Shown: positions 31,217 to 40,347 of the stretch, in pieces
Layout of the letters: each line of letters opens with the position of its first letter
How positions within the stretch are numbered: position 1 is the first letter of the stretch
Origin: a virus
Virus record (IMG/VR): IMGVR_UViG_3300036828_000027
Span: 1-52,317 of that record
Reading direction: 5' to 3' (one strand)
Length of the DNA: 52,317 nucleotides
Program-made: the position numbers and the translations under genes
The notes under the pieces: generated by a model
Told to the model about the DNA's origin: nothing
Databases searched by the model: none
The model's input: only the letters and a program-made list of their open reading frames with translations

Positions 31217-31455
31217 CACATGATCTTGTTGTTACTTATGAACCACCGAATTTGATTACTGCTGATTTGATTCCTAACAGCTCATTTAACTTTAATAACA
31301 AAAATGGTAAGCCTGTATTGATCTTAAATTTCAATACTGATCCTCCTAGTGTATGGATTGATCCTGATCTTAGTTGGGATATTGCATCTAAACATTTCTG
31401 GAATTCAGTCCATAGAATAGTGGGTAAGATGGCACCATTCCCAGAGATAGGTTAG
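31213..31455 (+). CDS. Small neck-region protein, function unknown
   Basis: An 80-residue protein (MTHDLVVTYEPPNLITADLI...), ATGA-coupled to the tail-completion gene and ending at the base before the next ATG. No family recognised; a structural role is inferred from position only. Confidence 0.6.
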   Translation: MTHDLVVTYEPPNLITADLIPNSSFNFNNKNGKPVLILNFNTDPPSVWIDPDLSWDIASKHFWNSVHRIVGKMAPFPEIG

Positions 31456-31869
31456 ATGACAACATCATTCCGCAAACCATTCAAAGTTCTACAACGTAAT
31501 ATTGGCTATTGGGAGAATGGTGTATATTATCCTTCAGATGATGCTGGCATAGAAACGACAGTAATGGCTACTGTACAAATGCCATCTTCTGGCGATATGA
31601 TGAAAATAGAAGTGATGCCTTGGGGTAAACGAGCAGGAAGATATATCAAGATATATACTGATTCTAGATTGCGTTGTGTAAATCAACGCATTGCCGGTCT
31701 GCGCCAGGAGTATCCAGGAGACATATTTTACTATGACAATTCTCAATATCTATTGTTTGGTGAAGCTGACTTTACTATGTTAAAACAGACTAGGAATACA
31801 CAAGTATCTCATTGGAGATACTATGCTTGCGAACTAATAGAGGGTTACACCATGGAGAATGTAGCTTGA
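31456..31869 (+). CDS. Head-closure / tail-completion-like protein
   Basis: A 137-residue protein. YPSDDAGIETTVMATVQMPS, IYTDSRLRCVNQRIAGLRQE and DNSQYLLFGEADF fit small beta-barrel proteins found before the neck terminator in this phage type. No precise family. A GCCAGGAG copy at 31703 encodes RQE. Confidence 0.6.
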   Translation: MTTSFRKPFKVLQRNIGYWENGVYYPSDDAGIETTVMATVQMPSSGDMMKIEVMPWGKRAGRYIKIYTDSRLRCVNQRIAGLRQEYPGDIFYYDNSQYLLFGEADFTMLKQTRNTQVSHWRYYACELIEGYTMENVA

Positions 31870-32504
31870 TACCTGGGCTGTGGGAGCTAACAGACTATAC
31901 AGTTAATACTGTAATGCTTGGCGATCCTATAAGGCCACCGCACGTAACGCATCCAATTCAATATAAAACAATTGATGTTATTTGGTCATTCCAGAATGCA
32001 GCTAGAATAGACAAGCCATATATCATTCTCAACTATACCAATGACGATATACCTGATCATGAATATTATGGAGATGTTGATGTCCCTGGATATCGCAAGC
32101 TATCATCTTGGAGAAAAGCTATTGTAGATATGCAGTTCTATTGTGGCCCTGACTCTATGAAGATAGCTAACCGAGTGGCTATGTTATTTGCTACAGAATT
32201 AGTATTGCAAAAAGAAACAGAATTGAATGTATCTATAGGTAGTCGTTTGTTCTTTTCCCGTATGCCTGCAATGATTAATACTTCGCAGTTTGAAGAAAGA
32301 GCAATATATCAATTTGAATTCTTGTATACAGAAGAGATAGAAGAATGGGTTAGTTGGATTGAAGCTGTTGAAATTCATGGAACATATTCAGGTTCTTTGA
32401 CTGAACTTACTTGTGATGAGATTGCTGATTTGAATATCATAACACAATGGGATGATTATACTACTCCTTGGGATAGAGGCAAAACAGTTTGGGATTATGA
32501 ATAA
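31866..32504 (+). CDS. Neck/tail terminator-like protein (LIC_12616 type)
   Basis: About 212 residues from the TTG at 31866 (MIPGLWELTDYTVNTVMLGD), with GGAG nine bases upstream and overlap with the preceding stop. TIDVIWSFQNAARIDKPYII, then PGYRKLSSWRKAIVDMQFYC and FEERAIYQFEFLYTEEIE resemble the LIC_12616 gp12-like neck terminator proteins. The family caps the tail tube. Confidence 0.7.
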   Translation: MIPGLWELTDYTVNTVMLGDPIRPPHVTHPIQYKTIDVIWSFQNAARIDKPYIILNYTNDDIPDHEYYGDVDVPGYRKLSSWRKAIVDMQFYCGPDSMKIANRVAMLFATELVLQKETELNVSIGSRLFFSRMPAMINTSQFEERAIYQFEFLYTEEIEEWVSWIEAVEIHGTYSGSLTELTCDEIADLNIITQWDDYTTPWDRGKTVWDYE

Positions 32505-33985
32505 TGACCAGCCTAGTTGACTTCTCCAAACCAGAAGAAGGTATGGCTTATACTGCTGATGTGCGCAGTAACTTTGAAATTATATTTAATGAAATTGGAG
32601 CACTTCAAGACTCATTGGCACTTATAGAACCTCCTGGTGAACAAATAGAATACTTGCCTTTGACTGGCGGCACATTGAGTGAGGCATTGACAATTGCCAG
32701 CGATACTGATCCAACGCTATACATTACTAGTCTGAGTCCCACAGTTTGGCCTGGTGTTATTATAGATGGTCCTGCCGCCTATATTCAGGGCATGGTAAAC
32801 GGTGTGCCGCGCTGGGAGATTGACCTGGGCGATGGATCACCAGAAACCGGTGGCAATACAGGATCGAATTTTGGTATATATCGTTACAATGATACTGGCG
32901 GCAGTATTGATCCTAATTATGTATTTCTCATCTCACGCGAAACAGGTATGGTGTCGCTGACCGGCAATCTGGAAATCAAAGCCGATGTGGCCGGTTATCT
33001 TGGGCTATATTCCACAAACACCAGCGCAGCTGATGGAGCCATCGCTGAATTAGGGGCCACGAATGACGTGCCGCATTACGCCTCATACGGCATCACCGGG
33101 TCTGGCTATGTGGGCTATGTGGATACTGCCTATCTTGAGACGAATGCTGCTGGCGGACTTCAGCTCATCACCGATGCAGCGGTGCCGATTTCCTTTTGGA
33201 TCGGCGGCATCCAGATCGCGGAAGTGAACGCTGCCGGGATAACCACTCAAACGCCGCCGATCACTACCGGCGTATGGAATGGTTATCAGGTTGGGCTGAA
33301 CATGTTGGGCAGCAGCGCTGAATATGGTTCGGCGATGGTCTTCGGTGGACCGGCAGCCGAGCCTTATGCCTTTGCCTTGCTGCGCTTCGCTGACGCGCTG
33401 TATATCTCGACCATGCCGGCGCTGGATGACACCAGCGGCACGTATGGCGAAAGCGACCTTGTGGCGTTCACGCGAACCAAGGTCCAGTTCATAACTGATA
33501 TCGCCGTCAATGGTGCGGCAATCCTTTCCAGCGACGTGACCGTTGGTCGCGGTTTGACCGTCATCGGACCCATAACTACTGCGGCGGATCCAGCTATTAC
33601 TGGTGTCTCTATGGACATCATTGCAACCGGCGATGTCAACACGGGCTGGGCGTATTTGTATACCGCCAATCAAACCGGCACGGCTGACGCGGGCGAGGCC
33701 GGCATCGGCACTGGTAGCACAGATGCCGGTAATGGTGGCACGCTTTATGTATATACCGGCAACTCCACTACTGGCAGCACCGGAAACGTATTCATCTATA
33801 CCGGTGGCACTGATGGCGCTGCCAGCAAGGTCGGTGACGTCAAAATCTGGACCGGCAGTGCAACAAACGGCGCGGCTCAAGGCAACCTGCTTCTACCAGG
33901 TCTCCCGACAGCTGATCCCCACCGTGCTGATGCAGTCTGGGCCGATGCCACAGCCGGATTTGTATTGAAGGTGTCGCAAGGCTGA
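32504..33985 (+). CDS. Tail fibre-like protein, GC-rich insert
   Basis: A 493-residue protein. The first 35 residues (TSLVDFSKPEEGMAYTADVR, SNFEIIFNEIGALQD) match the N-terminus of the fibre at 45437, so it probably attaches to the same site. YLPLTGGTLSEALTI and repetitive beta sequence follow, ending LLLPGLPTADPHRADAVWAD. From about 32760 to the stop the codons become strongly GC-biased, unlike the AT-rich genes on both sides, and the segment carries no GCCAGGAG copy. Its place between neck and sheath genes is unusual for a fibre. Likely a recently acquired receptor-binding segment behind a native anchor. Confidence 0.75.
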   Translation: MTSLVDFSKPEEGMAYTADVRSNFEIIFNEIGALQDSLALIEPPGEQIEYLPLTGGTLSEALTIASDTDPTLYITSLSPTVWPGVIIDGPAAYIQGMVNGVPRWEIDLGDGSPETGGNTGSNFGIYRYNDTGGSIDPNYVFLISRETGMVSLTGNLEIKADVAGYLGLYSTNTSAADGAIAELGATNDVPHYASYGITGSGYVGYVDTAYLETNAAGGLQLITDAAVPISFWIGGIQIAEVNAAGITTQTPPITTGVWNGYQVGLNMLGSSAEYGSAMVFGGPAAEPYAFALLRFADALYISTMPALDDTSGTYGESDLVAFTRTKVQFITDIAVNGAAILSSDVTVGRGLTVIGPITTAADPAITGVSMDIIATGDVNTGWAYLYTANQTGTADAGEAGIGTGSTDAGNGGTLYVYTGNSTTGSTGNVFIYTGGTDGAASKVGDVKIWTGSATNGAAQGNLLLPGLPTADPHRADAVWADATAGFVLKVSQG

Positions 33986-34008
33986 ACCAATAACCAAGGA
34001 GTTGTCTA

Positions 34009-35214
34009 ATGGCAAATATTGATCGCATCGTCCAAGTATCTATCTCTTTGCGGACTGCTGGTATTACTCAAGCAACATTTAGTGATCTACTTTTGTTTGG
34101 TGCATTTACTCCACCTGTTGAGGTTCCGCCTAATCCAAATCCTGGTGTTGTGTATATTATTACTGATCCAGATGAATTGCTAGATACTTATGGGTGTGCT
34201 GCCACTGATCCGATCTATGAAGCAGCATTGGTATTCTTTAGTCAGATACCGCATCCTCCTCAATTGTATATTGGTCTTGATGCTGCATCTCCTAATGTTG
34301 ATGATGACCTTCTGGCCATTAATGAAGAGAATAGTGATTGGTGGGCACTATGTGATGTTTCACATAATGAAAATAGAGCAGTCGATATTGGTAAATGGAT
34401 TGAGGGTCACGAGAAACTATTCATTACTTGCTTGAGTGATGCTGACAATACAACTGCCGCTGCTACTGATACTACCTCTGTAGCCTATTTGCTTCAGCAG
34501 CAACAACTATTCAGAACTGCTTGGTGGTTTGATCCTAACCCAGAGAACTTTCCTGATGTTGCTATTGCATCCAAGAGCTTCACAAAATATCCCGGCCAGG
34601 AGACTTGGGCTAATCAACGTTTGAGCAATGTAGCTTACAACTATATCTCTGAAACTATATTCAGTAATCTTTATGCTAAGAATGGTAATACATTTGAACC
34701 ATTCCGCAATATTGCCATTACTCAAAATGGTAAAGTTGCTGGGGGAGAATGGATTGACGTTATTAGGTTCCGTGATTGGTTGTGTGAAGAAATTAAAACA
34801 CGCATTTTCTTGCAACTTGTTGATAATCGTATTCCATATACTGATCCTGGAATTGCTATTATTAGGACTAGACTTCAGCAAGCTCTTGACTTTGGTGTAA
34901 CGCGAGGTGGTATTGCACCTCCAGAAGTTAATGTTGATGGTGATCTGGTTCCTAGCTATACCATTGATGTTCCACTCTCCCAGTCCGTTGCCATTAATGA
35001 CAAGGCTAATCGTATATTGCGGGATGTATACTTTACAGCACGATTGGCAGGAGCCATTCATGTAGTAGAGATACAAGGGGTATTGACTTATGAAGCTTTG
35101 CCTATCGCAACTCCTACTAGTGCAGTAAATGTTGCGATGGTAGCTGAACAGAATAGGCGTGCTTATGGTGCCGCTCGCACTGCTGCCTCTCGCACTAATG
35201 TTCGTCTGAATTAA
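34009..35214 (+). CDS. Tail sheath protein (DUF3383 type)
   Basis: A 401-residue protein: MANIDRIVQVSISLRTAGIT, FSDLLLFGAFT, DPIYEAALVFFSQIPHPPQL and the C-terminal VYFTARLAGAIHVVEIQGVL are characteristic of DUF3383 contractile sheath proteins. It shows the virion has a contractile tail. AAGGAG before the ATG. Confidence 0.92.
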   Translation: MANIDRIVQVSISLRTAGITQATFSDLLLFGAFTPPVEVPPNPNPGVVYIITDPDELLDTYGCAATDPIYEAALVFFSQIPHPPQLYIGLDAASPNVDDDLLAINEENSDWWALCDVSHNENRAVDIGKWIEGHEKLFITCLSDADNTTAAATDTTSVAYLLQQQQLFRTAWWFDPNPENFPDVAIASKSFTKYPGQETWANQRLSNVAYNYISETIFSNLYAKNGNTFEPFRNIAITQNGKVAGGEWIDVIRFRDWLCEEIKTRIFLQLVDNRIPYTDPGIAIIRTRLQQALDFGVTRGGIAPPEVNVDGDLVPSYTIDVPLSQSVAINDKANRILRDVYFTARLAGAIHVVEIQGVLTYEALPIATPTSAVNVAMVAEQNRRAYGAARTAASRTNVRLN

Positions 35215-35239
35215 TCTCTGTCTGAAAGGAGTAACATAG

Positions 35240-35680
35240 ATGACAATGCGGTCCTATAACTCTGCCAAAGTTGTAGTAATCTTCAATGGGTTTCAGCTTA
35301 CTGGTTTTGCTGATGGAACCTTTGTTGGTGTAGTAATGCAAAATGATGGCATTACTACACAGGTTGGCGCCGACGGTGAGATTGCTCGCGCTGTCAATAC
35401 TGATCGCCGTTGCACTGTTACTGTCACGCTTCAACAGACCTCCCCTGCTAATGATTTTCTTTCTACTATGTTCTCTACTGATGTTCTTACTTGTGGCGGC
35501 AGAGTTGGACCTATTCTAGTTCAAGACTTGTGTGGAACAACTCTATTTGCTGCATCAGAAGCTTGGATTGTTAAGCCTGCTGATGCCGAATTTGGTAAAG
35601 ACATTATGACTAGGGCATGGGCTATTCATACCGGCGCACCAGGAACATACAATATTGGTGGCAATGTTTTGAACTCATAG
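35240..35680 (+). CDS. Tail tube protein (DUF3277 type)
   Basis: A 146-residue protein (MTMRSYNSAKVVVIFNGFQL, FADGTFVGVVMQNDGITTQV, ARAVNTDRRCTVTVTLQQTS), a beta-barrel subunit that polymerises into the inner tube within the sheath. It directly follows the sheath gene, the usual order. GAAAGGAG before the ATG. Confidence 0.87.
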   Translation: MTMRSYNSAKVVVIFNGFQLTGFADGTFVGVVMQNDGITTQVGADGEIARAVNTDRRCTVTVTLQQTSPANDFLSTMFSTDVLTCGGRVGPILVQDLCGTTLFAASEAWIVKPADAEFGKDIMTRAWAIHTGAPGTYNIGGNVLNS

Positions 35681-35687
35681 GTGAATT

Positions 35688-36134
35688 ATGGCTGGTCCGA
35701 CTAGACACGAATTTGTATTGGACAATGGCAATAAGTTTTACATACGACGATATGATGCTTTTCTATCGCTGAAGATACTTGGAGATATACAAAAGAGATT
35801 TCTAGCTCCATTTGTTCAGATGATAGAAACAAGAGGTGAACAGAGTAATGGAGAGGACCATTTTGGTCAAGCAGTAGACAAACTATCACGTAATTTGGAA
35901 GGTGATGCTTTAATTGATTTGGTCAGGAAAGTATTACACCCAGACTATGTTACAGTAGTTATTGATGATGAAGAGCCTGAGAAGCTTGATGAAGGTTTAT
36001 TGAACCGATCTATTCATGATGTTTCTGATATAATTGCTTTAGTGGTGGAGGTTTTGAAGTATAACTACACTGAACTTTTTACGCGAGGCAGAACCCTTAT
36101 TGGACAGGCCCGCGAGAATATGGTAGTCCATTAG
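35688..36134 (+). CDS. Tail assembly chaperone, first product
   Basis: A 148-residue protein between tube and tape-measure genes, where the chaperones that coat the tape measure lie. RRYDAFLSLKILGDIQKRFL and DDEEPEKLDEGLLNRSIHDV are consistent with a helical chaperone of this type. The -1 frame is open from 36074 into the next small frame, so a frameshifted long form is possible, but I find no clean slippery heptamer. Confidence 0.72.
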   Translation: MAGPTRHEFVLDNGNKFYIRRYDAFLSLKILGDIQKRFLAPFVQMIETRGEQSNGEDHFGQAVDKLSRNLEGDALIDLVRKVLHPDYVTVVIDDEEPEKLDEGLLNRSIHDVSDIIALVVEVLKYNYTELFTRGRTLIGQARENMVVH

Positions 36135-36184
36135 GTATTCTGCGAGATGATTTTGCTGAAGAACTAGTAATATGGAGGCCAATA

Positions 36185-36319
36185 ATGGAGGGATTGGTAA
36201 CATTAGCAGAAGTAAAAGCAGGAGATGCTGATATAATAGACTTGTTAAAACTAAATGCATTGCTTGATATGAAAGCTGCACTAGAACAAAGAGCTAATGC
36301 TAATGCGCCAGGAGCATAA
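36185..36319 (+). CDS. Second tail assembly chaperone frame (44 residues)
   Basis: A small frame: MEGLVTLAEVKAGDADIIDL, LKLNALLDMKAALEQRANAN, APGA. GGAGG six bases before the ATG at 36185 supports independent translation. The same frame is -1 relative to the upstream chaperone and open back to 36074 (including PLGILRDDFAEELVIWRP before the ATG), so it may also be reached by frameshifting, as in many tailed phages. It ends in a GCCAGGAG copy that provides the next gene's ribosome-binding site. Confidence 0.6.
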   Translation: MEGLVTLAEVKAGDADIIDLLKLNALLDMKAALEQRANANAPGA

Positions 36320-36323
36320 GTAA

Positions 36324-38285
36324 TTGGCAATAGTCAGAGAACTTATAACAGTACTTGGAACTGAGTTTAGTGATAAGGGTCTCAGAGACTATGAACATGG
36401 TATTGAAAGAGTAAAGGAGATTGCATTAGGCGCTGCTAGCGCAATTGGTATTGCATTTTCAATAGACAAGATATCAGAATTTATTGATGGTCTAATCGAG
36501 AGTGGCCAAGAGGTCATGAAGATTAGAGCCCAGATAGCTAATATTGCCCGTCCTATGGACGATGTCAATGAAGCTATGTCTCGCACATTTGATATTGCAC
36601 AGAATATTGGTGCAACTTATACTGAAGTAGCAGATACATTTAGAGAATTTTTACAATCGTCAAAAGAAGCAAATGTATCGCAAGAAGAATTATTGGCTAC
36701 AACTGAAAATGTATACAAGGCATTAAAGGTTGATAGAGCATCATCTGAACAGCAGCAACATTTATTTGCTATTATAAATCGCATCGATGTAATTGGTAAA
36801 GCCAGTCCACGTATGATTGGTATGATAGCCAATACATCACGTTCTGCTTTAAATATGTTGGAAGGATACTTTAAGACCAATGAAGAAGGATTGCGAGCAT
36901 TAGCTAAGTCAGGCAAAATTACTTTTGAAGAATTAACAAAAGCATTAAGCAGAGTAAGTCCAGAACTTGAAGAAAAATTTGCTAAGGTTCCTTGGTCAAT
37001 AGGTCGCGCTTGGACTTATGCTCGCAATCAAATGGTATTGGGAGCAGCTGAGTTTCTTAAAGTAACAAGATTGTCTATATTACTTGGAACTGCTCTTAAA
37101 TGGTTGACTGATATAATTGTAAATATGTTTAGGTCATTCTTCAATGCTATTGGTGGATTGAAGAATGCTATTGAAGTATTAGGTATTGCAATGGCAGTTG
37201 TTCTCGGTCCGAGAATGCTGGCATATCTTATTGATATGGTCGCTTGGATGTGGAAGTTTACTGCAGCTAATTGGGCTGCTGTAGCTCCATGGGTCGCTAT
37301 GGCAGCAGCAGTAGCAGCTGTCGCTATTGCTATTCAAGACTTAGTATATTGGATACAAGGTAAGCCAAGTCTTATTGGAACTTGGGTTGGTTCGTTCAAA
37401 GACCTAAAATCTAACTTTGCCAATCTAGATATCTTTGCTGGGTTCCGAGTATTTGATGATTTGATGAAAGGTGAATGGAAGAAAGCAATAGAGGATTTGG
37501 GCATTGCTCTAACAGATACAAAAGCAATTGTATTAGAATTACTTGTTACAATAGGATTAGTAGGTGCAGCATTTACTGCTTGGAATTTGCTAAAGTTTAG
37601 TGGTATCATTAGTGCTGTTAGAGGACTCACTAATGTTATTCGTGGTGCTAAAACAGAAATTGAAGGTGTTGGAAAGGCTGCTGAAAGTGTAGGTAAAGGT
37701 GGTGCAGTTCCAGTTAAGACACCAGGGGCAGTGCCATTACTAGGTGGTCCAAGAGTAACAAAATTTGGTGGAGCAGCTGAAGGCGGATTAGGATTTGGTA
37801 TTGCCTTTGACTATGCTCAAAGAGAAGCAGCAAAGCGACCAGGCATAAAGGCAGCACAAGATAAACTAGCTGCTGATGTTGATGCATGGTTACTTGAACA
37901 TACTAGATATATGAAACCAGGACTTGGTAAACTTGGAGAATATATTTGGGGTCCAGATGCGCCAAAGACATCGCCTGCTTATGGTGGAGCATCAGTTGAT
38001 CCTAATACTGGATTGTTTGGAACTCCTGGCGGTGGTGGATTGGGTCGTCAACCTTATAATGTCCCGCCAGGAGCGATAGGACCAGGTGCAGTGCCAACAA
38101 CTAATAATGACAATAAACAAATAACGTTCAATCAATCTAACTCTGTGACTGTACAAGTGCAAGATGATACTGGACTTGCTAGTAGAATAGCAACCTCGAT
38201 AGGCAACTATGCTGGGGAGATGTTTAGTGGCATCGCAAGAGACTTGGGTAGGTCTAGTCCAAGAACAGAGGCAGCGACTCAGTAG
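36324..38285 (+). CDS. Tail tape measure protein
   Basis: A 653-residue protein with a TTG start nine bases after AGGAG. Long helical regions (GLRDYEHGIERVKEIALGAA), several hydrophobic segments in the middle (AMAVVLGPRMLAYLIDMVAW, WVAMAAAVAAVAIAIQD), and a glycine-rich C-terminus. Such proteins set tail length and may help DNA enter the cell. At the usual 0.15 nm per residue it predicts a tail of about 100 nm. Confidence 0.85.
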   Translation: MAIVRELITVLGTEFSDKGLRDYEHGIERVKEIALGAASAIGIAFSIDKISEFIDGLIESGQEVMKIRAQIANIARPMDDVNEAMSRTFDIAQNIGATYTEVADTFREFLQSSKEANVSQEELLATTENVYKALKVDRASSEQQQHLFAIINRIDVIGKASPRMIGMIANTSRSALNMLEGYFKTNEEGLRALAKSGKITFEELTKALSRVSPELEEKFAKVPWSIGRAWTYARNQMVLGAAEFLKVTRLSILLGTALKWLTDIIVNMFRSFFNAIGGLKNAIEVLGIAMAVVLGPRMLAYLIDMVAWMWKFTAANWAAVAPWVAMAAAVAAVAIAIQDLVYWIQGKPSLIGTWVGSFKDLKSNFANLDIFAGFRVFDDLMKGEWKKAIEDLGIALTDTKAIVLELLVTIGLVGAAFTAWNLLKFSGIISAVRGLTNVIRGAKTEIEGVGKAAESVGKGGAVPVKTPGAVPLLGGPRVTKFGGAAEGGLGFGIAFDYAQREAAKRPGIKAAQDKLAADVDAWLLEHTRYMKPGLGKLGEYIWGPDAPKTSPAYGGASVDPNTGLFGTPGGGGLGRQPYNVPPGAIGPGAVPTTNNDNKQITFNQSNSVTVQVQDDTGLASRIATSIGNYAGEMFSGIARDLGRSSPRTEAATQ

Positions 38286-38371
38286 GCATTGTATTAGACA
38301 TGGAACATATTACTATAGCACTAATTGCCCTGAATGTATTATCAGTAAAACTGTATTGTGTGAGTTTGTAG

Positions 38372-38992
38372 ATGGCTCTATATGGAGTGTTTCAACCCCA
38401 ACAGCAAAGTTCCCTCGCATATCTAGAACTAGACGTGCTCGTTACTGAGTCTGTTTCTTTACCTAGTGATGTAACCAAGTATCCCATTGAAGATGGCAGT
38501 GGAGATTTAACTGATCACATAACGGCTCATAATGAAGAACTTAAGATCAGCGGAGCAATATCATCAGCATCTAGTTTTGGTATAGAGTTCGGTCCACTTT
38601 GTTATTCTAAATTGATTGATGCTGTAGAACAACTAAGGAAGATGCACAAGGAAAGAAAAACAATAACAATTACGACTGGACTTGGCCAATATGAAGATAT
38701 GGCATTTACTGATCTAACTATTGAAAGATCAAACAATGCTACTACTGGCGGGCAATGGCTAACTATAAATGCTGGTCTGCGTAAGATAATCAAAGTAACA
38801 CTACAGACTGCCGATCTACCTCCAGAACAAAATGCTTCTGCTGATGCGAAAGGTAAGATGGGTAAGACGCAACAAAAGGTAAGCAAAGCTAGTAGTGATA
38901 CAACTCCTGGCGGTAGCTTGGCATTGAATGGCGCAGAAACCATAAGAGCGAAAGGTGGACCCAATATTATTGGTCCACAGGGTGGAACTTAG
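38372..38992 (+). CDS. Dit-like baseplate/tail protein
   Basis: A 206-residue protein beginning MALYGVFQPQQQSSLAYLEL, with beta-rich TIHITTG-like text (KTITITTGLGQYEDMAFTDL and IERS) that matches baseplate Dit-like N-terminal proteins. The C-terminal part is a flexible basic region. It probably joins the tube end to the baseplate. Between the tape-measure stop and this ATG are 86 bases with only very short frames. Confidence 0.65.
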   Translation: MALYGVFQPQQQSSLAYLELDVLVTESVSLPSDVTKYPIEDGSGDLTDHITAHNEELKISGAISSASSFGIEFGPLCYSKLIDAVEQLRKMHKERKTITITTGLGQYEDMAFTDLTIERSNNATTGGQWLTINAGLRKIIKVTLQTADLPPEQNASADAKGKMGKTQQKVSKASSDTTPGGSLALNGAETIRAKGGPNIIGPQGGT

Positions 38993-38993
38993 A

Positions 38994-39365
38994 ATGATTA
39001 TTATTCCAGTACAAGATTTGAATAGCCAAGCACTTGAAGTAGAGCTAGATGGCTTGGTATTCTATATTGTATTGAATTGGAATGATAGTGGACAATATTG
39101 GCATATGAGTATTCGTAATTCTGCCTACCAGCATTTGGTCGATGGTATATCAGTATCAGCTAACTATCCTTTGACTTGGCAATTCAGATATTCAGATATG
39201 CCGCCAGGAGAATTGCAAGTATTGACTCAATATTATAGAAGTGGTCCGGTCCCAAGAGATGGATTTAGTAGTGGCATTTATACATTAGTCTATCAAGAAT
39301 ATGCTGATTTAGTTGCTCTTGGTGTAATGCCAGAGTATGGGGAGACTTCTCCAATTGTTATATGA
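38994..39365 (+). CDS. Baseplate plug-like protein
   Basis: A 123-residue protein (MIIIPVQDLNSQALEVELDG, LVFYIVLNWNDSGQYWHMSI), of the small phage baseplate-plug family described in contractile cyanophages: beta-rich, with the Y-W-x-x-x-I motif and PLTWQFRYSDMPPGELQV. The start overlaps the preceding stop (TAGAATG); the in-frame ATG at 38955 is inside the previous gene. Confidence 0.72.
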   Translation: MIIIPVQDLNSQALEVELDGLVFYIVLNWNDSGQYWHMSIRNSAYQHLVDGISVSANYPLTWQFRYSDMPPGELQVLTQYYRSGPVPRDGFSSGIYTLVYQEYADLVALGVMPEYGETSPIVI

Positions 39366-40347
39366 TAGAACGTATAGGTTATTGGTGGGTAAGAAAGGTC
39401 AATCTCAAGGTGTAGAGATTACTGACTCTTTGCGTATTCAATTTGATATTGAAAAGACTGCCAAGAAAAATCCTAACAAGAGCACTATTAAAGTATACAA
39501 TTTGAGGAAAGAAACAAGAGCAGAGTTTGAAAAGCCTGATACTAGAGTTGTGTTATATGCTGGATACAAGGACGAAGCAGGAGCAATATTAATCTTTCAA
39601 GGTAGTGTAAGTTATGCGTGGTCAAGAAAAGATGGACCTGATCTTATTACGGAATTTGAACTTGGAGATGGTGCTACAGAAATACGTGATACGACAATAT
39701 CAGTTGGCTACGGTAAAGGTATTAAATCAACTCAAGTTCTCAATGATGTCTCCAAACAGATGGGGCTGCCGTTAACTTTGCCCAATAATGCTCCAACTAG
39801 AGTTTGGAATAATGGCCTGTCGTTTCATGGTCCTGCTAGAACATTATTAGATAAGGTTACTAAAGGAACCAATCTAGAATGGTCTATACAGAATGGAAAC
39901 TTACAGGTCATAGAGAATGGTATGGTAACAACTAGACAAGGGATATTGATATCACAGAGTAGTGGTATGATTGGTTCTCCTGAAAGAGAACGATTGGCCA
40001 AAGCGCATACGCATGCTAAAGATAAAGGCAAGACTGTCGGACAGCCAATCATAGAACCTGATTATGATGGCTGGAAAGTAAAGTCATTGCTTATGCCTAC
40101 ACTTAATCCTGGTGATAGAATTCAACTAGAGGCACTATTTGTAACTGGGATTTACAGAATAGAAGAAATCAAACACCAAGGAGATAGTGATGCCACTGGC
40201 GATTGGCAATCAGAATTGCGCGTTGTCGATCCTAGAAAGCCAATAAAGGATACTAAAGGTGCTACTCAAAAAGGAACAGTAAGTGATGATTCTATTACTG
40301 AGGATGATTTGATAGACGCTGGAGGAATGCTCTATGTTGCGGCTTAA
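39355..40347 (+). CDS. Baseplate hub protein
   Basis: About 330 residues. The TTG at 39355, with GGGGAG ten bases upstream, gives [20 protein letters not shown], the usual start of these hubs; an ATG at 39337 is also in frame. [20 protein letters not shown] and [28 protein letters not shown], then [13 protein letters not shown] are typical of gpD/gp44-like hubs, which form the ring beneath the tube and hold the spike. Confidence 0.82.
   Translation: MLYDRTYRLLVGKKGQSQGVEITDSLRIQFDIEKTAKKNPNKSTIKVYNLRKETRAEFEKPDTRVVLYAGYKDEAGAILIFQGSVSYAWSRKDGPDLITEFELGDGATEIRDTTISVGYGKGIKSTQVLNDVSKQMGLPLTLPNNAPTRVWNNGLSFHGPARTLLDKVTKGTNLEWSIQNGNLQVIENGMVTTRQGILISQSSGMIGSPERERLAKAHTHAKDKGKTVGQPIIEPDYDGWKVKSLLMPTLNPGDRIQLEALFVTGIYRIEEIKHQGDSDATGDWQSELRVVDPRKPIKDTKGATQKGTVSDDSITEDDLIDAGGMLYVAA

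Noticed and set aside
33083-33880. Long minus-strand open frame of 265 codons
   Set aside because: It lies opposite the GC-rich tail fibre; GC-rich coding sequence yields long antisense frames. It has no start site and its content is low-complexity.
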